From: Cytophagales bacterium
GTDB taxonomy: Bacteria; Bacteroidota; Bacteroidia; Cytophagales; Cyclobacteriaceae
Direction of reading: 5' to 3'
Assembly (NCBI GenBank): GCA_017303805.1
Contig: JAFLBQ010000006.1
Location: 310,001-374,000 of the forward strand
DNA: 64,000 bases
A program made the translations under genes and the position numbers. The notes under the pieces are model-generated. The model did not search any database. It saw only the letters and a program-made list of their open reading frames with translations, and was not told the DNA's origin. Shown here one piece after another: positions 49,969-60,224 of the stretch (positions within the stretch are counted from its first letter, which is position 1; the number at the start of each line of letters is the position of its first letter).

Positions 49969-51048
49969 TTAAATAAAAGGTAATTTTACAACCACGGCTT
50001 TAAGTGCCCGCCCCCGCACATCTACAAAAATCTCAGAATCTACTTTGGAGAATTCAGTTGCCACATACCCTAACCCAATCCCACTATTTAACAGGGGCGA
50101 TTGAGTTCCGGATGTAACGTTACCAATTACGTTTCCGGCTGCGTCTTTTAACGGATAGTCATGGCGTGGAATACCCCGATCGATCATTTTAAAAGCTACC
50201 AACTTCCTTTTTACTCCTTCTTCTTTCTGCTTCTTAAGATTGGCGCTATTGGTAAATCCTTTGGTAAACTTGGTTATCCAGCCTAAACCGGCTTCAATGG
50301 GCGAGGTGGTGTCATCAATATCATTACCATACAGACAAAAACCCATTTCCAGCCGAAGAGTATCGCGGGCCCCGAGGCCTATAGGTTTAATGCCCGCGGT
50401 GGCGCCTGCTTCGAAAATAGCGGTCCATACTTTTTCTGCCTCGGCATTCTTTACATAAATCTCAAACCCACCTGCACCGGTATAGCCGGTGTTGCTCATC
50501 ATAACATCGGCTACTCCGGCAAACGTGCCAATGGCAAAGTGATAATACTTAATGGTACTTAGATCGGTAGTTGTTAACTTCTGCAATACCGAAACGGCTT
50601 TTGGACCCTGTACTGCAAACAGGCAATAGTCGGCCGAAAGATTTTTTAAGGTTGCCCCCTTTGTGTTATGTTGTACAAACCAGTTCCAATCTTTTTCGAT
50701 GTTGCCGGCATTTACTACAATAAAATACTCGTTTTCTTTTATGCGATATACAATCAGGTCGTCCACAATGCCGCCTGTTGCGTTGGGTAAACAAGTGTAC
50801 TGTGCCTGCCCGTCAATTAGTTTAGAAGCATCGTTGCTGGTAATGCGTTGAATAAGTTCCAGCGCCTGCGGGCCTTCTACCTTAAACTCACCCATGTGCG
50901 AAACGTCAAATACACCTACGCCATTTCGTACGGCCAGGTGTTCTTCAATATCGGAAGAATAGCGAACGGGCATAGTAAAACCTGCAAAGGGTACCATCTT
51001 ACCGCCCAGTTTAACATGTACATCGTGTAAAGGAATATGCTTCTCCAT
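49969..51048 (-). CDS. gcvT: Aminomethyltransferase (glycine cleavage T protein)
   Basis: The T protein of the glycine cleavage system, about 359 residues. It moves the aminomethyl carbon to tetrahydrofolate. [23 protein letters not shown] at the start, [21 protein letters not shown] and [13 protein letters not shown] are diagnostic. Start at 51048 (MEKHIPLHD); the frame extends seven codons upstream. gcvH and gcvP are not in the window. Confidence 0.95.
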   Translation of the reverse strand: MEKHIPLHDVHVKLGGKMVPFAGFTMPVRYSSDIEEHLAVRNGVGVFDVSHMGEFKVEGPQALELIQRITSNDASKLIDGQAQYTCLPNATGGIVDDLIVYRIKENEYFIVVNAGNIEKDWNWFVQHNTKGATLKNLSADYCLFAVQGPKAVSVLQKLTTTDLSTIKYYHFAIGTFAGVADVMMSNTGYTGAGGFEIYVKNAEAEKVWTAIFEAGATAGIKPIGLGARDTLRLEMGFCLYGNDIDDTTSPIEAGLGWITKFTKGFTNSANLKKQKEEGVKRKLVAFKMIDRGIPRHDYPLKDAAGNVIGNVTSGTQSPLLNSGIGLGYVATEFSKVDSEIFVDVRGRALKAVVVKLPFI

Positions 51049-51096
51049 AAGTTTAGTAATCAAGGTCAAAAATAATCAATTGGGCGTGCTATCGAA

Positions 51097-54081
51097 TCAA
51101 TCTTCGATGCTAAATATATCCGGGTTGGCCTGAATAAACCGGTTAAACGTCTGTGGGGCAATTAACAGTTTTAACTTATCAAGGCTTTGCTGGGCCTGTT
51201 CGTTAAACCCGATTTGTGCGGCATAGCGTATGTGTGCTTTCAACAATTTTATAGAGTTGGGATTAGCAATCAATCCACTCATTAAAATAGTGTAGGGCTT
51301 TAGCCGGTCTGTACCTGTGTTGGCAAAATAGGCGGCCGCAGCAATCAAGCCGTCTTCAAAATAAATGTTGGCATAGGCCAGGTGTTCGTACCGGGCTGCC
51401 TGCTCGCCATGGTTTCCTGGGGTTTGCCAACCTGTAAGCAGGGTTATTTCGTTAGGATAAGTTTGAATCAGTTCACTAACTGAAGCTAAGTTCTGTTTTC
51501 TGAATGCCTCGGGGTTCAATTTTGGCAATAGAAAGAGACGCGTGAGGAGCAGATCAGCACCCAGCGCAGAGGTAGCAGGTGGCGCTTCTATCCTGTTAAG
51601 ATACATGGCTGCTATTTCAGGTTCGTCTTGCTGGTACCATTTCTTTGAAGCCTCCAACAAGGCCCGGGTGCGCAAATCCGGATTGGAAAACGAACGAACA
51701 ATACTAAAGAACCGGGCACTATCTGAAAGCGGAACCCTGTACCGGCAATACCAATATTTCTCCGTATCGGTTAGGGTAGCAGGAGTTTTAGTAGTTAAAG
51801 CAGGTAGCAGCGTACGGGCAAATGTGCTGTCGGTTTTATCGCCACTAACCAGGAGGCTATCCCATAAGGGCTTTGCCAGGTTAAGGCTATCGGCTTCGGT
51901 ATAGGCAAGGGCTTCGTACAACAAACTATGCGCAACCTTCTTTTCTTTAGCAATTTCGAAGTAGCGAGCCGCTACCGATGCATTACCTTGTTCTAGCAGC
52001 CACGTTGCCAGCAATGAATAGTAGCGGCCGCGCCCCGAAGCAAAAGCCATTTCGCGGGTTAAGTCCATTGCTTTCTTAACACTTCCTTGTGCATAGTAGG
52101 CGTGTGCTGCGGCTACAATAATTGCTTCGGTATAAAACTCGTTTACAGGTTTTCGGGCAATTTCTACCAGCGTGCTTAGTAAGGTAGTATCTACTTGCGG
52201 GGCCCGGTTGATGAGGTAGTTGCACAAATAGGTTACTCGTTTGGGTGTCCATAATGTATCGGCACTCGGTACATACTCTTTATTGATAGGAATTTGCTGC
52301 AGGTTGGCTAACGCCATCGCATTAGCTAATGCGCCTTCCTGGTTGGCACCCAACAGTTGCAATAGGGAATCGGCTGGAAATTTAATCTTAAACTTTGCGC
52401 TTGCTGCCAGCAGGTTGGTCTCTGCCTCCGTTTTGAAGATCGCATCCTGGCGGGCTGCCTGGAATGAGAGCAGGGCGGAATCGGAAACATTTAGCTGGGC
52501 ATAGGTAATGCCAAGGGCATTTTGCACCGCACCACTTTGCGGAAATTTTTTGTGAGCCTTGTTGAGCAGGAACAAGGCCTGGTAAGGTTCATTGCCTTCG
52601 CGTAAGAGGGTGCTAAGGTTAACGTACGCATATACAGAGGGACTAGACACACAAATGGATGCTAATTCATTTTTTTGTTGCGTGGGCTCCAGCCGGCTCT
52701 CCTGAATAGAAGCCAAGGCATAGTGTGCATGATGGTTTTGGTTGCGGTAAAAAACAGATTTGTTATAATAGGCCTCAGCAGTTTTATCGGCACCCAGGTA
52801 ATAATATACATCGCCTTGCGCATTGTAGTACGAAGCATAGAGTTGATTAACCAGCGTGCCATAGCTGGTATCAAAAAACATAAAGGCAATACAGGTTATA
52901 AAACCCATTATCCTGAAAGTAACAAAGTGCATGATGTTGGGTTTGTACAACACTTTGTGTACTTGCAGGTTTTGCATGAGCATGGGCCCGAAGTTGGCGA
53001 TAACATAAAATATAAAGATGATTCCATAACCGAGGTGACTGTACATGATAATATCGTGCAGCACATCGGTGGCATTTTCATTATCCGAAGCAAGAAGAGT
53101 AGATAGCGTAGCGAACGCAATGATGGCCAGCGCTAAATAGAACCAGGTAGCAAGCGTTTCGTCCGCAAACAGCGTATCACCCTGGCGTTGGCGCTGTAAA
53201 AATCCCCACAGGCCAACTACGGTAGAAAGCACCAACAAGAAGTATGCATTTACCGTCCAGATGTTCCAGGTAAGGTATCCGATTTCGCGTGCGTAGGCCA
53301 GCAACAAATTCAAGAGGTAGAAAGCCGATAGCAGTAAAAAATGTTGCAGGCTTTTGGTTTGCCGCGTTCCCTGGGTTAGCAAGGTTATAAAGGTGGCCGG
53401 AATTTCGTGGCCCACCAGTAGAATAAAAATAATGGTAATAGCAACGCTTGCAGTATAGCTGTGCGCGGCAAGGTGCAGAAACGGAACCTGTACGGTTGCC
53501 AGCCAGCTAATGCACAACCCGGCAATGGCGAACACAATGATTATTGCAATCCAACGCACATAGAATGACACGTGTGCGGCAAATGCATGAAAGTAATAGC
53601 AGAGGCAAATCAACACAAACAGCAAAACCCACGAAGGGTATTTGTTGGTTTGCTCCAGTATTTCCGTTGCTTCCAGGCCCAGCGAAACAATCAGCAAAGA
53701 AAACGCCAGCATGCCCGCCAAAAACCATAACCGCGATAAGGTGGTAACAAGCGCGAGCAAAATACTTATGCTGAACAAAAATAAAATCAGGCTGCCATAC
53801 GCTGGCAGAGGGGCTACAGTTAGAGAACTTCCGGCCTGCGTTTCAAAAACAAACAGGTTATCGGCTTTAATGGGTACTTCCAATAAACCAACTGAAAAAC
53901 TACGGGTGGTAACTTCATTGGTTTGAAGTTGCTGATAATGTTCCCACTCGATGGCCGGTGCGGGGTTTTGACTATAGTGTAGCCAGAATAAACTAATGGC
54001 CAAACAAACTGCAGCCGCCAACACTCCCAAATACCAACGATCTTTTAAGGGCCAGTTTTTCCAGAAAGCAAGTGCGTACAT
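51097..54081 (-). CDS. Large membrane protein with N-terminal membrane bundle and TPR-like C-terminus
   Basis: 994 residues. The N-terminal half (about 1-420) holds about a dozen hydrophobic segments after the first helix near residue 15-32. The rest is helical repeats of the TPR type (YYNKSVFYRNQNHHAHYALASIQES; ARYFEIAKEKKVAHSLLYEALAY), probably on the periplasmic side. I do not recognise a named family. Similar layouts are seen in cell-envelope assembly or O-antigen-ligase-like proteins, but no such motif is visible. Fourteen bases after gatC. Confidence 0.65.
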   Translation of the reverse strand: MYALAFWKNWPLKDRWYLGVLAAAVCLAISLFWLHYSQNPAPAIEWEHYQQLQTNEVTTRSFSVGLLEVPIKADNLFVFETQAGSSLTVAPLPAYGSLILFLFSISILLALVTTLSRLWFLAGMLAFSLLIVSLGLEATEILEQTNKYPSWVLLFVLICLCYYFHAFAAHVSFYVRWIAIIIVFAIAGLCISWLATVQVPFLHLAAHSYTASVAITIIFILLVGHEIPATFITLLTQGTRQTKSLQHFLLLSAFYLLNLLLAYAREIGYLTWNIWTVNAYFLLVLSTVVGLWGFLQRQRQGDTLFADETLATWFYLALAIIAFATLSTLLASDNENATDVLHDIIMYSHLGYGIIFIFYVIANFGPMLMQNLQVHKVLYKPNIMHFVTFRIMGFITCIAFMFFDTSYGTLVNQLYASYYNAQGDVYYYLGADKTAEAYYNKSVFYRNQNHHAHYALASIQESRLEPTQQKNELASICVSSPSVYAYVNLSTLLREGNEPYQALFLLNKAHKKFPQSGAVQNALGITYAQLNVSDSALLSFQAARQDAIFKTEAETNLLAASAKFKIKFPADSLLQLLGANQEGALANAMALANLQQIPINKEYVPSADTLWTPKRVTYLCNYLINRAPQVDTTLLSTLVEIARKPVNEFYTEAIIVAAAHAYYAQGSVKKAMDLTREMAFASGRGRYYSLLATWLLEQGNASVAARYFEIAKEKKVAHSLLYEALAYTEADSLNLAKPLWDSLLVSGDKTDSTFARTLLPALTTKTPATLTDTEKYWYCRYRVPLSDSARFFSIVRSFSNPDLRTRALLEASKKWYQQDEPEIAAMYLNRIEAPPATSALGADLLLTRLFLLPKLNPEAFRKQNLASVSELIQTYPNEITLLTGWQTPGNHGEQAARYEHLAYANIYFEDGLIAAAAYFANTGTDRLKPYTILMSGLIANPNSIKLLKAHIRYAAQIGFNEQAQQSLDKLKLLIAPQTFNRFIQANPDIFSIED

Positions 54082-54095
54082 CAGTTGGGGCTTAG

Positions 54096-54383
54096 TTATT
54101 CCAATACTTTGGGTACGCGAAAATAGGTATCGTCTTTTTTGGGTGCTGCAGCCAGCGCATTAGGTCTGCTAAGGTGAGTACCTGTTACATCTTCGCGCAA
54201 GGCATTCAGTTCATGGCTCATGGTAGTAAGCGGCTCTACGCCATCGGTATTTACTTCGTTCAGTTTTTCTACGAACGATAAAATAGCCGACATGTCTTTC
54301 AGCATCGCATCGGTTTCGCTTTCGTTAAACTCCAGGCGGGCCAGGTGCGCAATTTTCTTTAATGTTTGTTGGTCGAGTTGCAT
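54096..54383 (-). CDS. gatC: Glutamyl-tRNA(Gln)/Asp-tRNA(Asn) amidotransferase subunit C
   Basis: GatC, 95 residues, links GatA and GatB. KIAHLARLEFNESE at the start, LSFVEKLNEVNTDGVEPLTTM in the middle and LREDVTG...DTYFRVPKVLE at the end are family landmarks. The first 25 bases overlap the end of plsC. gatA and gatB are not nearby, so this is a separated gatC. Confidence 0.93.
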   Translation of the reverse strand: MQLDQQTLKKIAHLARLEFNESETDAMLKDMSAILSFVEKLNEVNTDGVEPLTTMSHELNALREDVTGTHLSRPNALAAAPKKDDTYFRVPKVLE

Positions 54384-55099
54384 TGTGTCAGTTCATTCTG
54401 AATTACCTGAAAAACTTCCCTTTTGTAGGTTTCAAGTGTATCCAACGTGTGTCCTGCTGGCGAAACCGGTGCGTGGAAGATAACCCGAACACGCCCGGCA
54501 TGCAGCCTTAACGGAGTACGATCGGGTAAAATTATCCAATTGTGAGGAATGGTTACCGGTACAATTGGAATTTGTTTTTCGATAGCTACCCGGAAAGCGC
54601 CATCTTTAAAGGCAGCCATGTGGGGTGGGTTGGGCGTAACAATTCCGCCCTCCGGAAAAATTACCAGGCTTTTACCTTCCTCAATTGCTTTTAACGAACG
54701 CAAAATGGTATTCATACGGCTTTTAAGGCTGCTGCGATTAACCGTAATGTGCAGCTTGCGGTACATGTAACCGAATACCGGAATATGTTCCATATCATTC
54801 TTTCCTACAAAAATGGCATTGGTCGGGTTAAGGCCCATTGCCGGAATGTCTAAGTACGAAAAGTGATTGGGACAAAAAATATACTGTGCATTGCGCTGTA
54901 GCGCGGCCCGGCACTCAACCCGATAAGGAATAAAACTAAGTGGAAACAACACCTTAGCCCACCACCGGTTAATTATGCCGGTAAGGCGAAATTGGTTTTT
55001 AAAAATAATGGGAATAAGAAGCAGCGGAAAAAATAGAATGAACAGGAGTACAAAAATGAACAATCCATAATACGTATGAAGCGTACGCCCTGCCCGCAT
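54359..55099 (-). CDS. plsC: 1-acyl-sn-glycerol-3-phosphate acyltransferase (PlsC-type)
   Basis: 246 residues. Membrane segment at about 10-34, then the acyltransferase motif NH79FSYLD84 (H-x4-D), and FPEGG (about 146-150). It adds the second acyl chain to lysophosphatidate (or a related lipid such as ornithine or sulfonolipid precursors). Its end overlaps gatC by 25 bases; the M24 peptidase gene ends 11 bases upstream. Confidence 0.9.
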   Translation of the reverse strand: MRAGRTLHTYYGLFIFVLLFILFFPLLLIPIIFKNQFRLTGIINRWWAKVLFPLSFIPYRVECRAALQRNAQYIFCPNHFSYLDIPAMGLNPTNAIFVGKNDMEHIPVFGYMYRKLHITVNRSSLKSRMNTILRSLKAIEEGKSLVIFPEGGIVTPNPPHMAAFKDGAFRVAIEKQIPIVPVTIPHNWIILPDRTPLRLHAGRVRVIFHAPVSPAGHTLDTLETYKREVFQVIQNELTQCNSTNKH

Positions 55100-55110
55100 A
55101 TCCCTGTTGG

Positions 55111-56442
55111 CTATTGCCTGTTAATCTTGTCGGCCCGTGGAATCAGGATAAGTTCCTTTTGTCGTCCGTCTATATACCGGAATCCGGTTTTATCGAAGTA
55201 GCCATCTTCTTCTAACTGAATGCGAATGTCTTTTTTCCATTCAGGAATATTTACAGTGCAGTTAAGCTCAATGGAATAGGCAGTTTTAAAATGCAAGGGA
55301 TACTCTCCGGTAAACGGAACCCCGCCTTGCATATCCCACATGCCAATGGTGGTGCCGGCTGCATGGCCGTGAAACCCGATTGGGTGCGTGTAGATAGACG
55401 GTGTGATACCTTCTGCAATTGCCTGCTCGCGTGTGGCTTTCAGAATTTCATTTCCGGTGCGGGTTTCTTTAAAATTAGCAGTAAGAATGTCTTGCAAGCG
55501 ATTGCCTTTGGCAAAGGCATCGCGTAAATATTTTGGGGCTTCGGTTTCTCCGGCTTTTAAAATGTAGGCGTGTTGCTGGGTGTCGGTATTCAAACGCAGG
55601 TAGGTAATCCCAAAATCCACGTGCAGTAAATCTCCGGGTAAAATTACCAATGGCTGGGGCCGTTTAGCCAGCAGTGCTTCGGGTTCGTTGCGTTGAATGG
55701 ATACCGAGGTGTGAAACCACGTATCGAGTTTAAGTTCTTTAATACGCTCGCGGTACCACCATACCACATCCTCGGTGGTGGTTACCCCCGGCTGAATTAC
55801 TTTGTCGGAGAATCCTTCCTGAATAATATCGTGCGCGATGCGACAGATTTGCTGATATACGATCATTTCCTTTTCGGTGCGCGTTTCTAACCAGCTTACA
55901 GCCAGGTTTTGTGCCGAGGTAACTTTTGGTTGCAGATTTTTTGGTAGTACCTTCAAAAGGTTATCGTAGTCGTTGCTGGTTAAACCATCGGCATGGCCGT
56001 AGTGCGGAGCTTTGTTAACGCCAATTTTTTTAGGATTACGCTCGGCAATTATTTTTCCGAGCTGTGCCCATTGGTCGGGGTTGGCATCGGGGTCCCACGC
56101 GCGTTTAAAAACTCTACCTACATCGTAGCGGGCTACGGCCAGGTATTCCATTTCTTTATCGGCACCGCGGTCGAAGGCTACCAACATGGTAGTTCTGCGG
56201 GCGGCATGCCAGGTAGCGGGCAGCAATGTGCGGATTACGGGGTCTTCGTTGTACTCGCGCGAGATGATCACCCACATATCAAAGCCTTCCCTGCGCATAA
56301 GCGCGGGCAGGGTGTTGCGCAAACGGTCTTCCAGCAGTTCATCGATTACGCGGGCCTGGTCGCGTTGCGAAAGAATTACCGGTTGGCTGTACGCCACAGA
56401 GCAAACAAAAAACAAGAGGGCCGCATTGCGAATGGATTTCAT
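55111..56442 (-). CDS. Exported M24B (Xaa-Pro aminopeptidase-like) peptidase
   Basis: 443 residues with a signal peptide (ending AYSQ). Creatinase-like N-terminal domain, then the pita-bread domain. Metal ligands: D in HVDFGI, D in LNTDTQ, H in GFHGHAAG, E in YSIELN, and E in IQLEED, all present. It would trim peptides with Pro at position two in the periplasm. First gene of a long same-strand run through comB. Confidence 0.88.
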   Translation of the reverse strand: MKSIRNAALLFFVCSVAYSQPVILSQRDQARVIDELLEDRLRNTLPALMRREGFDMWVIISREYNEDPVIRTLLPATWHAARRTTMLVAFDRGADKEMEYLAVARYDVGRVFKRAWDPDANPDQWAQLGKIIAERNPKKIGVNKAPHYGHADGLTSNDYDNLLKVLPKNLQPKVTSAQNLAVSWLETRTEKEMIVYQQICRIAHDIIQEGFSDKVIQPGVTTTEDVVWWYRERIKELKLDTWFHTSVSIQRNEPEALLAKRPQPLVILPGDLLHVDFGITYLRLNTDTQQHAYILKAGETEAPKYLRDAFAKGNRLQDILTANFKETRTGNEILKATREQAIAEGITPSIYTHPIGFHGHAAGTTIGMWDMQGGVPFTGEYPLHFKTAYSIELNCTVNIPEWKKDIRIQLEEDGYFDKTGFRYIDGRQKELILIPRADKINRQ

Positions 56443-56563
56443 CTGTAGTAAATTTTGTTTTTAAGTACCCTGGAATGGTGCGCATGCTATGCCTTTAGGT
56501 GTAGCAGCCATATGGCCATTTCATGGAAATGATTTTTTTGGAGGCAATATATAAAAGTAGAGT

Positions 56564-57115
56564 TTATGCGAGTTGAATTTTACACCGCTGGCCTTTTAGA
56601 ATTTCGGCTGCATTATTTACTTCTATGTGCGATTTGGCATCGTCCATCTGTTCGCGCACCGCATCTTTAATTTCTTTCATGCGCATGGCTTCAATAAATC
56701 GTTTTATGTCTTCACGATTTTCGAGTATCAATTCCGGTACAATAGCAGGTTTGTCGTCATCACCTTTGGCCACCATGGTAAAAAACGAAGAGTTGGTGTG
56801 TTTAATCGTGCCCGTTTTTACGTTTTGCGATTCTACCCGGATGCCCACTACCAGCGAAGTGCGGCCCACGTAGTTTACGCTGGCGTGCATCGAAACCAAT
56901 TCGCCCACTTCTACGGGTTGTAGAAACTCTACTTTGTCAACCGTGACCGTAACGCAATACGTGCCGGCATGTTTGCTGGCGGTGGCGTAGGCCACTTTGT
57001 CCATCAGCGAAAGCAAGGTGCCGCCATGAATTTTGCCGCCAAAGTTGGCGTAACTCGGAATCATTAATTCGGTAATGGTGGTTTGCGAGTATTTAACGGG
57101 GCGGGCAGATTCCAT
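56564..57115 (-). CDS. Acyl-CoA thioesterase (hotdog fold)
   Basis: 183 residues. The hotdog core includes IHGGTLLSLMDKVAYATASKH (about 31-51) and VDKVEFLQPVEVGELVSMHA, like the YciA/cytosolic acyl-CoA hydrolase family. It hydrolyses acyl-CoA to free acid and CoA. The last 50 residues are a charged helical tail. Its exact chain-length preference is not clear. The 121 bases between it and the M24 gene contain no other feature. Confidence 0.88.
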   Translation of the reverse strand: MESARPVKYSQTTITELMIPSYANFGGKIHGGTLLSLMDKVAYATASKHAGTYCVTVTVDKVEFLQPVEVGELVSMHASVNYVGRTSLVVGIRVESQNVKTGTIKHTNSSFFTMVAKGDDDKPAIVPELILENREDIKRFIEAMRMKEIKDAVREQMDDAKSHIEVNNAAEILKGQRCKIQLA

Positions 57116-57188
57116 GCAGCTTGCGTTGGATGGAGAAAGTTAGAACTTTATTCCGGCTTGGTGAAGTATCTGCTAGTCTAATTAATTC

Positions 57189-58511
57189 TTAAAGTACCGA
57201 TTGCGAAAGCCGGTGAAAGCGAATCACCATGGCGGTGGCTGTTATGGTAAGGCCAATGAATAAACCAATCCAGATACCCACAGCCGCCCAATCTAAAATG
57301 AATGCCAACACATAGCCTAGCGGCAACGCGATTACCCAGTATGCAACAAAAATGAGCACCGAAGGAATTTTAACATCCTGCAGTCCGCGCAGCGCACCGG
57401 CTGCTACAACCTGAATGCCATCTGACAATTGAAAGAAGGCGGCAATAATCATAAGCGAAGCCGTAAGCTCAATAACGGCCGGGTTATCGATGTACAACGC
57501 AGGCAAAAATACCCGGCCTGCAATGAAGAGAATCGCCCACAATACCATGATGCCCGCGGCCATCCAGATCATGGCAAATGCAGCAGCGCGCAGACTTTTC
57601 TTATCCTGTTGTCCAAGAAAGTTTCCTACCCGAATGGTGGCCGCTGCGCCCAGTCCCGAAGTAGTCATATAACTTATGGTGGCAAGGTTAATAGCGATCT
57701 GATGTGCGGCCAATGCGGTGGTACCCAGCCAGCCCATCATAAGAGCGGAGAAACCAAATGCTCCGGCTTCAAAAATATATTGCGTGCCCGATGGAACACC
57801 GATGTGCAACATTTTGGCGATAAGTTTGGTTGAGTAGTTGCCAAAAGAAAACCCCGCCCGATAATGTTGATAGCGGTTTCCAAAATAAATGTAGGCCAGC
57901 ATGCTGCATGCCATTACCACGCGCGCAACTAATGTAGCCCAGCCGGCACCATTTAACCCCAACTCAGGAAACCCGAAGTGCCCGAAAATCAACACATAGT
58001 TTAAGGCAATGTTGAGCAGGTTGCTGCCCACAACAATAATCATGGCTACACGGGTACGTTGCAGGCCTTCGGCAAACTGGCGGTAGGTTTGAAAGATCAT
58101 GGTGGGGATAATCGAAACTGCAATAATGCTGAGGTAGGGAAGCGCCAGGCTAACCACTTCTTCCGGTTGACCCATGGCATACATAAAAGGTTCGATTGCA
58201 AAAATAAGCGCCACTAATGCCAACGCTGTAAACAGGTTGATGAGCGATCCGTTTTTTAAGACAGCAATTATGCGCGTGTTATCCTTCCCGCCTTCAGCTT
58301 GCGCTACCAGTGGCGTAATGGCATAAGAAACACCCACACCAAAAAATAAGGGGATGTTATAAAATACATTTGCAAAAGAAGCCGCAGCCAGCGGCACTGC
58401 GCCCGTCCAGCCAACCATTACACTATCGGCTACGCCCGTCATTACCTGGCCCAGCATACTTAACATTACCGGGTAGGCCAGCAAGAAATTTGGTTTAAAG
58501 TGATTATACAT
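57189..58511 (-). CDS. MATE-family efflux transporter
   Basis: 440 residues, about 12 membrane segments in two halves. Landmarks: GQVMTGVADSVMVGWTG-like start, FFGVGVSYAITPLVAQAEG, GVPSGTQYIFEAGAFGFSALMMGWLG and GLGAAATIRVGNFLGQ. It exports cationic drugs or metabolites using Na+ or H+. Its ATG overlaps the stop of the upstream peptidase gene by one base. Confidence 0.93.
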   Translation of the reverse strand: MYNHFKPNFLLAYPVMLSMLGQVMTGVADSVMVGWTGAVPLAAASFANVFYNIPLFFGVGVSYAITPLVAQAEGGKDNTRIIAVLKNGSLINLFTALALVALIFAIEPFMYAMGQPEEVVSLALPYLSIIAVSIIPTMIFQTYRQFAEGLQRTRVAMIIVVGSNLLNIALNYVLIFGHFGFPELGLNGAGWATLVARVVMACSMLAYIYFGNRYQHYRAGFSFGNYSTKLIAKMLHIGVPSGTQYIFEAGAFGFSALMMGWLGTTALAAHQIAINLATISYMTTSGLGAAATIRVGNFLGQQDKKSLRAAAFAMIWMAAGIMVLWAILFIAGRVFLPALYIDNPAVIELTASLMIIAAFFQLSDGIQVVAAGALRGLQDVKIPSVLIFVAYWVIALPLGYVLAFILDWAAVGIWIGLFIGLTITATAMVIRFHRLSQSVL

Positions 58512-59464
58512 TACAATTCTTTCATCAGCACTTTGTAAAGTGCAATCATGGTTTCAATGTCGTGCTTGTGCACTTTTTCGTGCGGAGTGTGGGCATGGTG
58601 CTCGGGTGCACCCACAAAACACCAATCGAAAGGCACCGGACTGCGTTGCAGTTCGCCACCATCGCTTGAGCCCATGCCTTCTACTTCTAACTGATGATCG
58701 ATATGAGACTTTTGTGCGAGCTGAACAATTTTGTCCACAAACTTTTTGCGCGGCAGGTTCCGATCGCGCAAAGAGATAGCTACCCCTTTTCCAGGGTGCA
58801 CTCCGTCCGAAACCCAGGTGATATCAGAAATGAGCGCCTGCCGTACGGTGTATTTTTTATAGATGTAGTCTGCCAGGTAGCCTACCGCCCCGCCTCCGTG
58901 CTCTTCCCAACAACCAAAAATTATAATGCCATCTTTTAAGGTTTCAGCTACCTTGAGCGCGTTGTAAATACCAAGCCGGTTATCCAGATAAGGCGACTCA
59001 ATATACTCCTTGCTTTCGCGAAAATTAATTTTATAAGTAAGCGAAGTGCCGCGGTCAATCGCACGTCCGAATTTGTAGAAGGCATGATTATCCTTATCAA
59101 ACTCAAGCTCGCATTCAATGGGGCCTTGCGAATCGTGGCCAACAAGAATTGTTCCGGCCTCGGCATCGGGACTGCCGATAGGAAGCAATTGATTGAAGTA
59201 CCGTACCGTAAACCCAACGGTATCCATGTGTGCAAAAATGGCGGTGCGCGGTTTACCGAATTTTAAGATAATGTTATCCTGAAGTTGTGCGCCCGCAATA
59301 ACCTTTGGTTTGGTTTGCCAACCTTCACTTGCCTTTTTAATATAGCGTAGCAAAAAGGTTTGTAATGAACTTTCCTCACCGGAAGGGGCATGAACCTGAC
59401 AGAGTTCCTGCAGTAACTGAAAATTGGTAGGAGATTCTGGTTTTTTATTTTTCAGGGCGGCCAT
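58511..59464 (-). CDS. M42-type (aminopeptidase/endoglucanase-like) metallopeptidase
   Basis: 317 residues, cytoplasmic. Zinc ligands and catalytic residues fit the M42/M28-like pattern: H in FAHMDT, D in SPYLDNRLG, the Glu pair in CWEEHGGGA, D in ISDIT, and H in HAHTPHEKVH. It trims peptides as an aminopeptidase. Length is slightly below the usual 340 or so. Coupled to the MATE gene by a one-base overlap. Confidence 0.88.
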   Translation of the reverse strand: MAALKNKKPESPTNFQLLQELCQVHAPSGEESSLQTFLLRYIKKASEGWQTKPKVIAGAQLQDNIILKFGKPRTAIFAHMDTVGFTVRYFNQLLPIGSPDAEAGTILVGHDSQGPIECELEFDKDNHAFYKFGRAIDRGTSLTYKINFRESKEYIESPYLDNRLGIYNALKVAETLKDGIIIFGCWEEHGGGAVGYLADYIYKKYTVRQALISDITWVSDGVHPGKGVAISLRDRNLPRKKFVDKIVQLAQKSHIDHQLEVEGMGSSDGGELQRSPVPFDWCFVGAPEHHAHTPHEKVHKHDIETMIALYKVLMKEL

Positions 59465-59543
59465 TGTGTTTATCCTTTTTGTAAATTTTCAGAGTAATTA
59501 CGAGGCGTAAAAATAAACTGGTTATTCTATCCGTAAACGAAAT

Positions 59544-60188
59544 ATGCAAGTAAATAACCTGGGTACCGGAAATTCAGTAGCCAATCACTTTTTGGCCGGC
59601 TTACGCGATGTGAAGATGCAGGCCGACCGGCATCGATTTAGATCTAACCTGGAAAGATTAGGATCGATTATGGCGTATGAAGTTTCAAAAGTGTTGCCCT
59701 ATGCACCTCATGCACTACAAACACCGCTTGCATCCACGCAGGTAAATTTGCTCACAGCCCAACCGGTGCTTATTAGCGTATTGCGGGCCGGCCTTCCCTA
59801 TTACCAGGGGTTTCAGAATTTTTTTGATGCAGCACCGGCTGGTTTTATTGGCGCTTATCGCAAAGAGGGTGCGCACGTAGAAATTAATCTCGAGTATTTG
59901 GCCACTCCGGACTTGACCGGGCACACGGTGGTGCTGATCGACCCCATGTTGGCAACGGGGAAATCAATAATCAGGTCGGTGCGCGAACTGAACCACCATG
60001 GCAAGCCGGCCCATATTCATATTGCCGTGTTGGTTGCCTCACCCGAAGGGATAGCGTACCTAAAACAACACCTGGAGCAACCGGCTACCCTTTGGACTTT
60101 TGCAATCGACATAAAATTAAACGACCGGTTTTATATTGTGCCGGGCCTGGGCGATGCCGGTGACCTGAGTTTTGGTGAAAAGATTTAA
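59544..60188 (+). CDS. upp: Uracil phosphoribosyltransferase
   Basis: 214 residues. Converts uracil and PRPP to UMP (pyrimidine salvage). The PRPP loop is VVLIDPMLATGKSI (about 131-144); VLRAGLPYYQG and FAIDIKLNDRFYIVPGLGDAGD are the uracil-binding blocks at mid and C-terminus. Divergent from the M42 peptidase gene, 79 bases apart. Confidence 0.96.
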   Translation: MQVNNLGTGNSVANHFLAGLRDVKMQADRHRFRSNLERLGSIMAYEVSKVLPYAPHALQTPLASTQVNLLTAQPVLISVLRAGLPYYQGFQNFFDAAPAGFIGAYRKEGAHVEINLEYLATPDLTGHTVVLIDPMLATGKSIIRSVRELNHHGKPAHIHIAVLVASPEGIAYLKQHLEQPATLWTFAIDIKLNDRFYIVPGLGDAGDLSFGEKI

Positions 60189-60224
60189 AAATAGAATTCG
60201 CAACTTTACTTTGATAGAGAGCTT

